Shown: positions 9,623 to 20,644 of the stretch, one piece after another | How the letters are laid out: every line of letters starts with the position of its first letter | Position numbering within the stretch: the first letter of the stretch is position 1 | Origin: Klebsormidium nitens | Taxonomy: Eukaryota > Streptophyta > Klebsormidiophyceae > Klebsormidiales > Klebsormidiaceae | NCBI GenBank assembly: GCA_000708835.1 | Contig: DF237861.1 | Span: 1 to 24,125 of the forward strand | Length of the DNA: 24,125 nt | Direction of reading: 5' to 3' | Position numbers and translations under genes: made by a program | The notes under the pieces: model-generated | What the model was told of the DNA's origin: nothing | What the model saw: the letters and a program-made list of their open reading frames with translations, nothing else | Databases searched by the model: none

Positions 9623-12600
9623 ATGGTGAGTGCGGCAAGTGCATACTACAGCAATGTCTTTTGATAGCTCAAAAAGATGCTCATCTGCTCGGCTGAGGAA
9701 AGTGCATATCTACCTTTCATCGGTGAAGTCACATCGTATCCAGATGGGGCATCAACCAAGACAATAAGATTACTCTGTTCCATTATGCAGGTTGTCCTGG
9801 GAGCGTCTGTCATCAGCAAATCAGGCAAAGGTCAGTCTTGCATTTAGTATGCGCCTTGAGGGCGATTTTGATATCATCACCTGCTTTCATTATGCATTAT
9901 GTTAAAGCTGGCCAGAGTTTGTCTTTTGCAATTCTTGTGCGCTTGCTGTTCCACTGAAAAAAAACCGTTTGGAAACTGTACCTTTGTTGGCAACCCCAGT
10001 GTTTGCTGGCGAGACACCTTAATCTCTTCTTTGTTGCAAGCAAAGTAGCTAACTGCTCAGTCAGTTGTTTCATTTATCCTACTTAATAGCTGCGTCTTCA
10101 TGTCTTCTAAGTCAGTACACCTGAGCGCTTGATGACCAGAAATGCACATATCAAGCAGATGAGCCGATTGGGGTGGTGGCAATCGCTTCAGTGTAATTAT
10201 GGAAAGTTTGCAATAAAACTTACTCTGTTCTTGGAGTTTGGCCCAAAGCGCTGCTTCGACGAAAAATCAGGCTTAAGGACCAATTGATGCTCTCAGAATG
10301 AGCTCTAGTGTAAGGGGCAAGCTGCCAGTTGATGCGGGGATCTAGCCCTGTTCTGCCAAGTTTTGCAATCCGTGTCTTAGGACTGCTCAGCCATTTTGTT
10401 TTTAACAGGCCTTATGAATGTCAGCTGCCATGCAGTTGACAAGGCATGGGACTTGGCAGGAATTTTACTGGATCCTAGGGTTATGCAGTGCAACTTTGGG
10501 TGTTCTGCAGTACTACTTACCTTTGCTGGCGGTGATAGGCGCCACATTTTCCTGCAAGAGCTGTGGACATGGTCGATTCATGGGCCTGAAAACAGTTTGG
10601 CCCCATCCTTGCAGCGCTGGTTTTGCGCAACTATGTGGAGATGACGCGCATTCGGATCGAAGGCCTGCTGGCTGCCTTCCCCAAGCTAGTCGGGAGTGGG
10701 AAGCAGCACACGTATGTGGAGACAGAGAACGTGCGCTATGTGTACCAGCCAATGGAGGCGCTTTACCTGCTGCTTGTCACCAACAAGCAGAGCAACATCC
10801 TGGAGGATCTGGAGACGCTGCGCCTCATCTCCAAGATTGTGAGCGATCCACATTAGAGACTATCCCCTTTCAGAATTGGAACCAAATTCTGTCGCCAAAC
10901 ATCGCTTGCCTCTTTTGCTTTGGGGGCACCCTCCTTGGCTGCCAGTGGACATGTTGTTCGCTTCCATGATTGACACCTTTCTAACTCCAGTGAGCTTGAC
11001 GTTGTAGCGATCTATGACAGACCTGGCCACTCCGTTTTGTGTTGTAGGTTCCGGAGTACTGCCCTGCCCTGGACGAAGAGAGCGTGTCCCACAAGGCGTT
11101 TGAGCTGATCTTTGCATTTGATGAGATCATCTCATATCAGGGCCACCGGGAACCTGTGACGTTGGGCCAGGTGAAGCAGTTTACGGACATGGACAGTCAT
11201 GAAGAGAAGCTGCACAACATGATCATGCAGAGCAAGATAGCAGAGACCAAGGACATCATGAAGAGGAAGGCCAACGAGATTGACAAAACCAAGGTGAGCC
11301 AAGGACTTGACTCTGTTGCAAAGATTGGTGATTAGTTCAGTCTTTTGGCTTATGGTAAAAAGCTGGGGGAACACCTCCCCTCTGAGCATGCAAACCTGGA
11401 GCACTCTAGGGCTTTCCCCAATGTCAAAAGCAGGCAACAGAGAGGGCGTGTCTGCATGTCAGCTCTACGAGTTCGCAATGTTGGTCGGATGATCGCCGTA
11501 GCTGCCTTGCCGCTTGTTGATGTTTACCCTCAGGCTGTCCGTGTCACAGTGCAAACGTCGTTCCTCACTGCCTATTATTCCTGATTGCAGATTGACAAGC
11601 AGAAGATCGAGGCAGGCCCCAGGGGCTACGTCCCAGGGGGTCTCACTGGTATCAGTGCGCAGTCTAACTTGGGCGGAGGCATGGGGATGGGAAGCGGCGG
11701 TTTTGGGGAGACCAACAATGGGAGCGCGTTTGGAAGTATCGCGAGCAACTACGGAGCCAGCGCCCCAGACGAGAAGGGTGAGCATGGGAATTCTCTATAG
11801 CGGTCAGCATTCGAAGAGTAACGATGCTCCTCATTTCTTGCATGTTGCTTCTCATCTTTGACTCCTAGCTTTCTGTATCTTGTAACCGTCGACAGCCTTG
11901 CTTGTATCACAATCCTGATTGTACGTTTGCTCCTTTGTCCGACCTCTGGTTGTGTGTTTGTGCTGCTGTAATCTTTGGAAAGTCCTCTTAACGCCAAGCA
12001 CCGCCCCTGGCTATCATATCTGCGCTTTCTCTGATGCGTACGATTTGTTTTTGGTGCAGCGCGCGTGGCTGCGGCGCCCCCCAAGGGCAAGGGCATGAAG
12101 CTGGGCGGATCCTCCACCAAGAACCAGCTGCTCGAGTCCCTCAAGGCGGAGGGCGAGCTTATCGTGGAAGAACCCGCCGCTTACGGGACCGCTGCCGCTG
12201 CCGGCGGGCCCAAGGCCGGGCCGCCGGTCCCGACCGACCCGATCTCGATCATGATAGAGGAGAAGCTGAGCGTGGTGTTGCGGAAGGACGGGGGGATGGA
12301 GAACCTGGAGGTGCAGGGCACGATGGCGCTGCTGGTGGGCAAGGACGAGGACGCCTACATCAGGGTCGTGGTGAGCACAGCGGGCAATCTTTTCCTTGGC
12401 TCAGGATGATGGGGGGTTTGATTTAGAAAGGCATGCGATCTGAGCTTGGTTATCGGACAACGACTTGCTGTGCTGGCGCTTGAGCGCAGACTGAGAGCGA
12501 GAGGGCGGACGCAGAGACTTTTATGCAGCCGTGGAACAGTCTCGCCGTAATCCGGTAGATTTTTTCAGTGCGGGAGACCTAGATGATCCTGATGAAACAA

Positions 12601-14101
12601 GCAGATTCTCAGCAAGCCGTTCGTCAGTAGTTGTTAACCTACACTTCGTTTTGGCATCAGCAATTGCCCTCAAAACAACCTCCCAATCTAAGACGCTGTA
12701 TTCAAAGGGGTGCGTCCCTGCTTGCCCCTATGTTTGTGCAGTTGGAGAGCGGCGAGAACCGCGGGTTCCAGTTCAAGACGCACCCCAACATTGACAAGGC
12801 GCTGCACCAGAAGCAGAACGCGCTGGGCCTGAAGGACGCCAGCAAGCCGTTCCCGTCGGGCAACCAGCCGCTGGGCATCCTCAAGTGGAGGATGCAGAGC
12901 AAAAACGAGGAGATGGTGCCCCTCTCAAGTAAGTCCTTCCTCTGATGATGGCGCTTGAGTCCGATGCTCTCCGGCGTATTTCAAGCCTTGTTCTAGGCAT
13001 TGTAACTTAGACACTGCCGTTTCCCGAGCGCTCGAGATGCAGCAATACGGGCCAGATATGCTGAAGGGTGGGCCGAGAAAAGTCGAGTGTCCGTTAGAAA
13101 ATCAACGGCCTGCTCCTACAAACGCAGTTCTGAAGCTGTGCTTTCTGACCATCGTGCAGTCAACTGCTGGCCGTCGGTGACGGGGAACGAGTCGCAGGTG
13201 AACATAGAATACGAGTCGCAGGCAGAGTTCGACCTCAAGAACGTGCTCATCAGCATCCCGCTGCCCGCCCTACGAGACGCCCCGCAGGTCAACCAGATTG
13301 ATGGAGAGTGGAGGTAAGGCGCTCGAAGCAGCACGCTTCGACGAAGCTTCGCCTTGCAGTCACAAGTCCAAGTCTTTTTCAACCTCGGATGGCCGTACCG
13401 AAAATAAGGTGCAGGAAAGTGACCAGTTGCACGGCTTCTATGGTGATGACTCGTTTGTACAGCTAACACGTGTCCGTGAAGCAAAGATTTGGAGTTGTTT
13501 GGTAAACACTGCAGGTGTTGTTTTCTTGGCTTGTTGTCGCCAATCTGCCCGAGCTGATTAATGACCTTCCCAGCTAAAAATGCTCTGCGCATGTTGGGAA
13601 GAACGACGAAATGCACGCATAATGGAGGCATGTATACAAGTTCTACTCCGTCCAGGTACGACCCTCGGAGGTCTGTTTTGGAGTGGCAGATTGTCCTTAT
13701 TGATGACACAAACCGAAGGTCAGTACTGCGTTCCCTGTTCCTTTACCTGCATGATAATCGACCGACTCAAGGACTCAGCAGGGTCGTCTACTCTAGAAAC
13801 ATGATGATCCATGCCTGCATTGTTTCTCGGATGTGATGTTTGCGCTTCCGTTTGTCCAAAGCTGAAGAGAGCAACAATTGATTGTAGATCTGACAGAATT
13901 CCTTCTGTCTGCAGCGGGTCATTGGAGTTCGCAGTACCAGCCACAGACCCACAGTCATTTTTCCCCATTGATGTCAAGTTTGCTGCTGACAAGACCTTCT
14001 GCGATGTCAAGATTAAGCAGGTTATCAAGGCATCATCAGGAGAGGCTGTCAAGTTTGGGGGCAAGACACAACTGGTGGTCGACAGTTACCAAGTACTCTA
14101 A
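9623..14101 (+). CDS. ARCN1: Coatomer subunit delta (delta-COP, archain), 10 exons
   Basis: Medium-chain subunit of the COPI coat F-subcomplex (beta, gamma, delta, zeta), which makes retrograde Golgi-to-ER vesicles. Coding exons, all GT-AG: 9623-9625, 9791-9830, 10615-10838, 11048-11293, 11591-11777, 12060-12370, 12742-12928, 13160-13313, 13656-13718, 13915-14101. They sum to 1602 nt, coding for 533 aa (plant orthologues are about 527). Residues 1 to about 140 are the longin domain ([41 protein letters not shown]). A charged helix [11 protein letters not shown] (about 161-171) leads into a Gly-rich linker, then a conserved KGMKLGG motif (about 244-250). A mu-homology domain runs from about 292 to the end ([37 protein letters not shown]). 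The first coding exon carries only the ATG, and the second is just 40 nt. Ubiquitous housekeeping expression is expected. Confidence 0.97.
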
Positions 14102-14607
14102 TCTGCGTGTCAGGAGTTGTGCTTGTGAACAGTATCCAGCTTCGATATTGCAACCGTGGTATCGAAATTGCGGCCATTTCCTCAGCCTTCAATTCAGTTG
14201 CGGACATGCCGCTTGGCACTGGTCTAGACAGTTTCATGCATCAGTTGTCGAAGCTGTCAAAGTACTGTCTGATCAAGAATTGTGCCACGTCGACGCTCAT
14301 GACAAGTCGGGCCACCACTCTCTTGCAAGGTCCTTTCGGCTAACCGTCCTCGGTGGCTAGCTATACATGCAATATCAGGCTATACGACATGGGACCTTAG
14401 GTAACTCAAAAGTGTGGCCGATGATGCTCTACAAGTCGATGATGTAAGTTCTCTTTCCAAAATGCCGTAGACACATGGGCCATAGGCTCCCATGGCGTGA
14501 TATGATGTTCTCTTTTCAAACGCCGCAAGTAGCCAAATTGGCCGTAGGCTTCCATGGCCGCTGATACATGGAATCATTATAGTGTTCGACACTTGAACGC
14601 CTAGCGC
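14102..14607. other. delta-COP 3' flank
   Basis: Non-coding stretch after the delta-COP stop codon, expected to hold its 3' UTR. Small ORFs (for example 14107-14343) show no family signature. The right half contains a degenerate tandem duplication (14441-14564). Confidence 0.5.
14441..14564 (+). repeat. Two-copy degenerate tandem repeat, about 62 bp
   Basis: Copy 1 (14441-14501) and copy 2 (14503-14564) share GATGTAAGTTCTCTTTCCAA versus GATGTTCTCTTTTCAAA at the start, CGTAG/CGCAAGTAG in the middle, and GGGCCATAGGCTCCCATGGC versus TGGCCGTAGGCTTCCATGGC near the end. Divergence is roughly a quarter by eye. Each copy carries an internal near-palindrome around CCATGG. No coding sense is apparent. 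Confidence 0.75.
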
Positions 14608-15369
14608 GCCACAAGCTACCTATGGTGGGTACCGGCCGAGTCGATTCCGACTCCGGCCGCCACAAAATCGATTTAGCGCGTATCGAATATCGTCAGTGTT
14701 ACCGGCGGTTCGCGTCACGGCTACTCAGGTTTATGTTACTCGGGCGGTACAAATACTCAGAGAATTTTGCCGGGCCGTAAGTAAGTGTGAGGAGATTCTT
14801 AAACAGTGTCAGGTTTTACACTTTGAGAGGAGCATCAAATTGGCACGCAAAGAAGAGCCATATGCAGGCTTATAAAAACCTCTGACAAGCAGAAAAAAAT
14901 GTTGGGAGAGCGTCATGAAGGCTCCTTCGAAGCTCCAACATCTTGTTATGTTGAGGACAAATCGGAAGAAGCACCATCGTGGCTGCAAATGGCCGCCATT
15001 GCTTGCTTCTAAAAAGCGCCATTCCCTACACTCCCGTTTCCATCTTCTGCACTCTCCTTTCAAGTTAGGTACCGCGGTACTCTAGGGTGGTTCGAGTCGG
15101 AACTTCCGATCGAAACCATGATTTTCAAATTTCACGTACGGTCAGACTTGATCGGTACCGTACCGCCGGAAACTCCGGAAATTTCTGACGACCGGATTGT
15201 CAGACAGATTCTAATTTATGAACTCGGACCGGATTCTCAAGTACCGGTCTGCACGGTCGTCAGTACCGCGTACAGTAATTGTCGCGACGCGACACACCGG
15301 TGATTCAAATTTGTGACCGGATCGTCGCGCGATCGAGACCGCCGATACCCACCATAGGTTGCTTGTGGC
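14608..15369. mobile_element. Putative non-autonomous TIR DNA transposon (MITE or MULE-like), 762 bp
   Basis: The outer 29 bp at 14608-14636 and the reverse complement of 15341-15369 match at 27 of 29 positions; both begin GCCACAAGC and include CCTATGGTGGGTA. Inside both ends the sequence is rich in ACCGG, GGTACC and CGATC words and small hairpins, for example GAGTCG/CGACTC near 14640-14655 and the 12-bp palindrome GTACCGCGGTAC at 15069-15080. The centre (about 14790-15060) has a different composition and may be captured DNA. No transposase is seen. No clear target-site duplication flanks the repeats, so the exact ends and superfamily are unsettled. Confidence 0.72.
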
Positions 15370-16907
15370 CTACTCCACCGCATCTCGGTGTGCTACATTA
15401 CTAAGTCCATACCTAGATTGTGTATGTCAACTTCTCTGGATCGGATGGCTATTCCGACGTATGTCTGCGCTAGCGAAACAGCTACGCTTCACTCGGGACT
15501 ACAGGCTCAGCTAGAAGACTGCTGAAGCTAGGATTAGCACTAAATAGCGGACAGCCGCGCGCTGGCGGCGATCATCTTCGATCCGATCAGGGATGTAGAC
15601 CGCTAAGATCGGCACAAAGGGGCAGATGCGGTGTATATTGGTACACATGCAGTATGCCGGCCGTCGAATTCCATGGCTGCCGCGTACCGTTGCACACTTC
15701 ATGTGATACTTGGGATTTAAAGTTTGAGGTCTATACGGTTTGAACGCCTACTGTAACTGACGCGCGATGCAGATCCGACATATGTCTTTAATTGAGGAAT
15801 ATTTAGATTTCGCACAGGCGCATCATGCGGCAAGTGCAATGTACGGTACTAGCTCCGTGGCGCAATGTTCCTGCAGCTCTAGATCAAACTCTCTGGCATG
15901 TATATAAATGGTTCAATCCAGGCTGCCGTGCAATCGATCTTCTCAACGGGAGCTCGTATGATATATACGTTTGCCCAATTATCATCATTATACATAGCTG
16001 TAGTGCGAATCGTCGACTCATCGTCTACAGGCACTAGGCTATACAAACACATATAGCCAGCCCGCATGCAATCCTCATGACAGCTTGATCAAAACGATTC
16101 GATCCATTGATCATTTCTTGAATTTATCTCAATTCAATGGCGCCATGTGGCCGTGCCGGGGGCCAGAGTACTAAGATTTGATAGAGGCATCTCAACCTTT
16201 GATAATCCTAGTGGACATACTAGTCAACTCAGTGGCCAGCCTGGCTACACCGACAACGTCTGAACCTGAACAACATAAGCGACTATACCGTACCATTATG
16301 TATCGTCATAGGCATGACCGTTCCCAGCTGAAAACAACGTGACAATGTCTGATGACAACTTCCAATTGGATGTATGATTGATCGGCCGTATGCACTTGAT
16401 GGTCTCTTGATCAGCTTGGCAGCTTGATGGGACAACTACCAAGCTGTTTCGCAACCGGGGGTTGAAAGCCGTTCAAGAAGAATAGTCCGATTTCAAGAAG
16501 TTTGAAACCATCCACCAGTGATGAGGCTGCTATCTGTCAATATTAAGCGCTACTCCTACCTGAATAGTTCCTGACGAATGCTCAAAATTCTGTTAAATGT
16601 TGAGTTCGAAGATTGCTTTCAACTTCGCTGAGAATACTCGCTGTCTTACAATACAATAAATTCAATGTCAACTGCTCTGCCCCCGCTGAACCGACGACTG
16701 AGCTTCTCTGTTAGAACAAACGGTTTCCTTGTCGTGTCTCTGTGCAAGATCTGTCCTCTTGATTTGTGTGTCTTAAGTGCAGGGACGTTCATTGCACGAG
16801 CCTTGAACCATTCACTGTACCTATACTTTTGACCAATTGATTGAACTATACTAGAATACAAGCTTCCGTCAAACAACCCGTCGGATCGCACAACCTGGTA
16901 CTGGATG
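15370..16907. other. Intergenic, no gene recognised
   Basis: Non-coding stretch between the TIR element and the VHL-domain gene 3' end. ORFs are short and frequently interrupted. Composition is mixed, with AT-rich parts near 15900-16100. The right end should hold the 3' UTR of the VHL-domain gene, whose stop codon is at 16908-16910. I see no RNA gene, mobile element terminus or strong repeat in it. Confidence 0.5.
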
Positions 16908-18628
16908 TTAAAGATCCTCAATGTCAAGTACCACCGGAGCTGACCGTCTGATGATATCCAGCACAAGATCGTGTGGTAAGGAAGACAGCATTGTCTTCTG
17001 TGGCTGTAGCGATCGGAGGTTGCTGCTTGAGGTCTGGAGGGGATTCCGCTGCAGAAACAGGACCCTCCAATGAGCAAGCAGTTGTTTGCAAAAGATCGAC
17101 AATCTATCAGAATTTCAAAGTGTGCACTCCCTAGGTTACTGCCCTAATGGCAGTCGACCATCAGCACTGAGCTAAAAACAAGACTGTCAATCTGCTCTGT
17201 TTCCAACTGTACTTGCTACTATCACAGCTCCCTTGATCGAATGGAGTCACATACCTTATTCAGCAGGTTGGAAAGTCCCGAGCCCTTTCGCTTCAGAGAA
17301 CCCGGCAAAGGATCTTCCAATGACTGCAACTTTCCCTGGGAACCATGGCACAGTAGCAGAGCCTGTACTGCAGCGTGGAAGTCCTCTGGGAACGCATCGT
17401 GCTTGCAGGGGGACCAGGTGATTGCTGCGGGGTGCTGGATGGAGGCCACGAAATCGGTGGATGACTGAACGGGCACAAAAAGCTGCAAAAACCCACAGCA
17501 CTTGTTAGGACTGCTTTGGCTCGCTCTCTGCTGGTGCAAACAGATAAGGAACTCCACGTTGTCTTCATAGACAGACCACGATTAACAAGAGCACTGAAGC
17601 GAAGAAAAGAGAAAAAACCTTTACAATGAGCCATTGCTATGTCAAAAGCACAAATAAGATACTGGACTGAAGAGGTATTGCCCTTACTAAGGGATTAACC
17701 AGCATTGTGGCCCAGGCGAACATTGACATGATGACTTTTAACAGCATTGTGTCATATGGCCTGCAGAGTGCATAATGCAATCTGCAAGCAAGCAGATGTG
17801 CTTACCACTCTCCGGTCCACAACCAGTTGCTCTCTGGTTGCATTGGTGCGGAAGCTCCAGGGATGACCTGCAAACAGACGATAGAAATTTCTCATCAGAC
17901 ACTAGTAACACACTGGCTGCTTGCACTACACTAACAAAGGCTGCCACTTTCTAAGTGGGGTACTGCAAGACTGATTTGCGATCTTCCACAATTGTAAGAA
18001 CCTTTCCTTTCAACGCCTTGGCAACCCAGATTGTCCTCTGGCTCTACAGAATGAAGCACAGATTGCTGAGCCTTTTGAGAGGTTTAAACTGTCACTCTGC
18101 CACTCACCGACAAATGTCTGTTGACGATAGTATTTTCCTGGTTGTATCTTCTCGTAAGGCACCTGGAATGAGACACGAAACAGCAATTCACTTCGTGCAT
18201 TATGAAGGCAGACGATTGATCTCGCGCAAGGGACTGCAAAAGAGCTCAAATCCTTAGAAGACGTAACAAGAAATGGACAGAACATCAGGCAGCTTTAGGG
18301 TCTGCCATGTAACCTCAATGAACCAAAGCTTCTTTGAGAATAAAATCATTCAAGACAATGCAAGATAGTTAATCTGCAAAGCCATGTAGCTCGTGAGCAA
18401 GATGCTGTAACTCACCTCTTTACCCTCGTAGTCTATCCATGACACACTCACAACCATGTCGGTATCGTTCTTGAATTGCACAAAGGTTGACTGGCTTGAT
18501 GGCCCCGAGCGAACTTGGTGCGGCATCTGTGGCTTCCATTTTGGGCCCAAGTCCACATCAAAATGTGCTAGTATGAACGAGCGGATGTAGGAACGAAGGT
18601 ATGCTCGCAAGCTTCTGAATGCAGCCAT
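16908..18628 (-). CDS. VHL (von Hippel-Lindau) beta-domain protein, 5 exons; 5' end uncertain
   Basis: VHL proteins are substrate receptors of cullin-RING ubiquitin ligases. Exons, all GT-AG: 18416-18628 (or further 5'), 18108-18162, 17806-17867, 17255-17482, 16908-17048; phases join cleanly to give 232 aa from the ATG at 18628. The beta domain runs from about residue 47 to 130: FVQFKNDTD, VSWIDYEGKE, VPYEKIQPGKYYRQQTFVG, HPWSFRTNATREQLVV and LFVPV. Residues aligned to the human hydroxyproline pocket are W64, Y74, T87, H91 and W93; only T87 differs (Ser in human). The C-terminal part has AAVQALLLCH (about 137-150) and ends with LPHDLVLDIIRR...LDIEDL, resembling the alpha-domain helices, but a canonical BC-box is not obvious. 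The frame stays open upstream to 18884 without an ATG and encodes a hydrophobic segment (NVGLLICVTALGAILSFLFF). The real protein may therefore begin in an unseen upstream exon (acceptor candidate before 18830) and be membrane-anchored. Confidence 0.87.
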
Positions 18629-18859
18629 CTCTGTAGCTCTTGGATCTTCACACCGCTCAGAATAATGACCAGCACCGCGCAAACCCTCAACACGTTTTTG
18701 AGCTTCAACTCTGCAACCTTTGCAACCCAACTTTCTGTATGGAAAGAACAAGAAGCTGAGGATAGCTCCAAGGGCTGTTACGCAGATGAGCAAACCAACA
18801 TTCAGATTGTCGTCGCAACCCAGGAAGCTCCTGAAGAAGTGGTCAACTTGTCCCCACAC

Positions 18860-19955
18860 GAGCTTCCGCTTCCACAGCCTGATTCACCTTCAAATTTGGG
18901 CAGCAGGTACCCTGTGGAGGAATAGGAGGAATGGCGGACTTGGACGCCGATAGCAGCAATTTGGGGCACCTATCAAAGGCAGCACTTGGCAGAGGCAGCC
19001 ATTCTGACCTTCCGCCTCAGGCGGTTGCCCTTTCACGGTTGCGAACAGATTGCAGAGCGGAGAAGGCTGCGATCGGATCGTGCACAGCAGCCGTCGCGCA
19101 TTAGAGAATCCGTATGCGAATCAGAAGCTTTAGACTTCCCCCTATTTGTAGCATGGAGTGGAGCGCTTTTCCGGGTCAGATACTCCGACGGATTACCATT
19201 CCCGAACCCGCGTAAAAGCGGCAGTCGTTCTGCGCACTGCACTCTGAACGGTTTCTCCTTGCGGGCAGAGGGAGCCTGACTTTTGTACCCATGTGGCTTT
19301 TGCATAAAAAGATTGGGTACCTTTCCAAAGGCGCACTCTCTTATAGGTACCGGTATAGGTATACGGTAAACTCAAAAGCAGGTGCCCAAGTGCCTAGCTA
19401 ACGGTACCTACCGTACTTGCGTGCTGGGACTGCCGAGGTCCGAGCGGGGCTGTAGCCGGTTGGCCACAGCTTCCCCGGGCGGGGAGAACCGGCGACCAAA
19501 TACGCACAGTACATACCGGTACCCAGCTCGTATTAGGTAGCTGCTCAAAAGTGACGTCATTTTGCTTTGTACCCCAACGTACCAAGTTCCAACGAAATCT
19601 GACACATACCTTTACCGTAGTTCCTGGGGGATGTACCTCTCGAATATCTTCAATGATTGAAGAGGTTGTTTGTCAAGATCGACGGTACAGTGCTCCCCCA
19701 AAGAGGCCCCTCAGTTAAATCGGACGGTCATAAACCATTTCTGGTCAACGCTTTGCGCGAGTCAAGATCCTTTTCTGCCATAAAAATTGAAATGGAGTGA
19801 GCCGGACCTGGCATTGATTAGGCAGTACGGAATTCGACAAGCACAATTTAATTCTACGGTTTAAAGTTTAAACTTTACATAATACCAGTCCGCACAAGCG
19901 AGGGCCGGCTCAAAAACTTGGCTGTCGTCGATTCATGGGGGGAGTTTTCATCTTT
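18860..19955. other. Intergenic upstream of the VHL-domain gene
   Basis: This should contain the promoter of the minus-strand VHL-domain gene. A 57-codon plus-strand ORF (18931-19104) starts in a good context but has no recognisable family. The 19280-19530 part is dense in GGTACC and ACCGG words and short palindromes. The 19640-19955 part is AT-richer and featureless. No gene is supported. Confidence 0.45.
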
Positions 19956-20280
19956 GAGCCTTTGAACCGTCGGATGGGGATCGCATCCATGCCAACGTAC
20001 TTGCCCCAGCAAACCAAATGAAGGTCGGCCTTATTTTCAGCCGCTCGATAGCTGACACGTGTCCCCCCCGGCCCGAGGGTCCGACGGTCCGCAGAAATCG
20101 TGACTTTGCGCCGTCGAAGTGCCGGACCGCCACCGACTGCCGGTCCTGAGCCTTTACCGCAACCCTTACCACCTGGCGAAGTGGCCCAGCAAGCCACCAA
20201 AGGTTGCTATTAAATTTCAGCCACTCAGAAGCTGCCACGTCGACCCCCCTCGCCCGGAAGGGTCGTGCCAGTTCGCAAAG
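19956..20280 (+). repeat. Imperfect direct duplication in an upstream regulatory-looking block
   Basis: Copy 1 (about 19956-20100) and copy 2 (about 20148-20280) share, in order, GAGCCTTT, CCCAGCAA(A/G)CC, AAAGGT-like sequence, TTTCAGCC(G/A)CTC, AGCTG(A/C)CACGT, CCCCCC and CCCG(A/G)...GGGTC. Spacing between copies is about 180-192 bp. Copy 1 has the 10-bp palindrome GACACGTGTC (20054-20063), which includes a G-box (CACGTG). Copy 2 has GCCACGTCGAC, and a third ACGT-core word (GCCACGTCGCGCACC) lies near 20446. Duplicated ACGT-core elements upstream of a TATA box look like enhancer repeats. Confidence 0.65.
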
Positions 20281-20537
20281 CCAAGTATACCAGCCAAAAC
20301 CCGGTCGAATAGGACTCACTTTCTGGCCGGACATTCACGTTGAAGTCCCGGTCGTGAATCCCAGAACGAATCATCGTCCAAAATACGAAATGTTCAAGTA
20401 GTATTAGAACCGATTTTTGTTCGCAGACTTGGTAATACTTAGTAATGCCACGTCGCGCACCACCATGCGCACCACATCGTCCGAATGGCCGCCAACGTAG
20501 TACTCAAACCCTTAAATGTTCGGACGGTAAGTAACAG

Positions 20538-20546
20538 CTATAAAAG
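20538..20546 (+). promoter_or_regulatory. TATA box candidate
   Basis: CTATAAAAG is a near-consensus TATA box, about 99 bp upstream of the ATG of the ORF at 20645. That distance fits a transcription start about 30 bp downstream plus a short leader. The ACGT-core duplication lies upstream on the same strand. Confidence 0.5.
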
Positions 20547-20644
20547 CTGGAAATTAGGTTTTTATCAGGACTCTTTTTGCACAACATTAGGTTTTTCTCG
20601 ATCTAGGGGTCCGTCGGCCACTTTTTAGGGTTTCATTCAACGAC

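Noticed and set aside
10418-10969. 183-codon plus-strand ORF
   Set aside because: It runs across an intron and an exon of delta-COP in the wrong frame; the correct exon 10615-10838 reads the conserved longin sequence in another frame.
16646-17077. 143-codon minus-strand ORF overlapping the last VHL exon
   Set aside because: It is a shadow in another frame. The exon 5 frame (17048-16908) follows a good TGCAG acceptor, keeps phase with exon 4 and ends in an alpha-domain-like helix.
18931-19104. 57-codon plus-strand ORF starting MADLDADSSN
   Set aside because: Good start context and plausible composition, but no family signal and it overlaps the probable VHL promoter. Too short to support.
19910-20334. 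Two overlapping minus-strand ORFs (96 and 128 codons)
   Set aside because: They lie across the duplicated GC-rich upstream block; the apparent internal protein repeat simply mirrors the DNA duplication.
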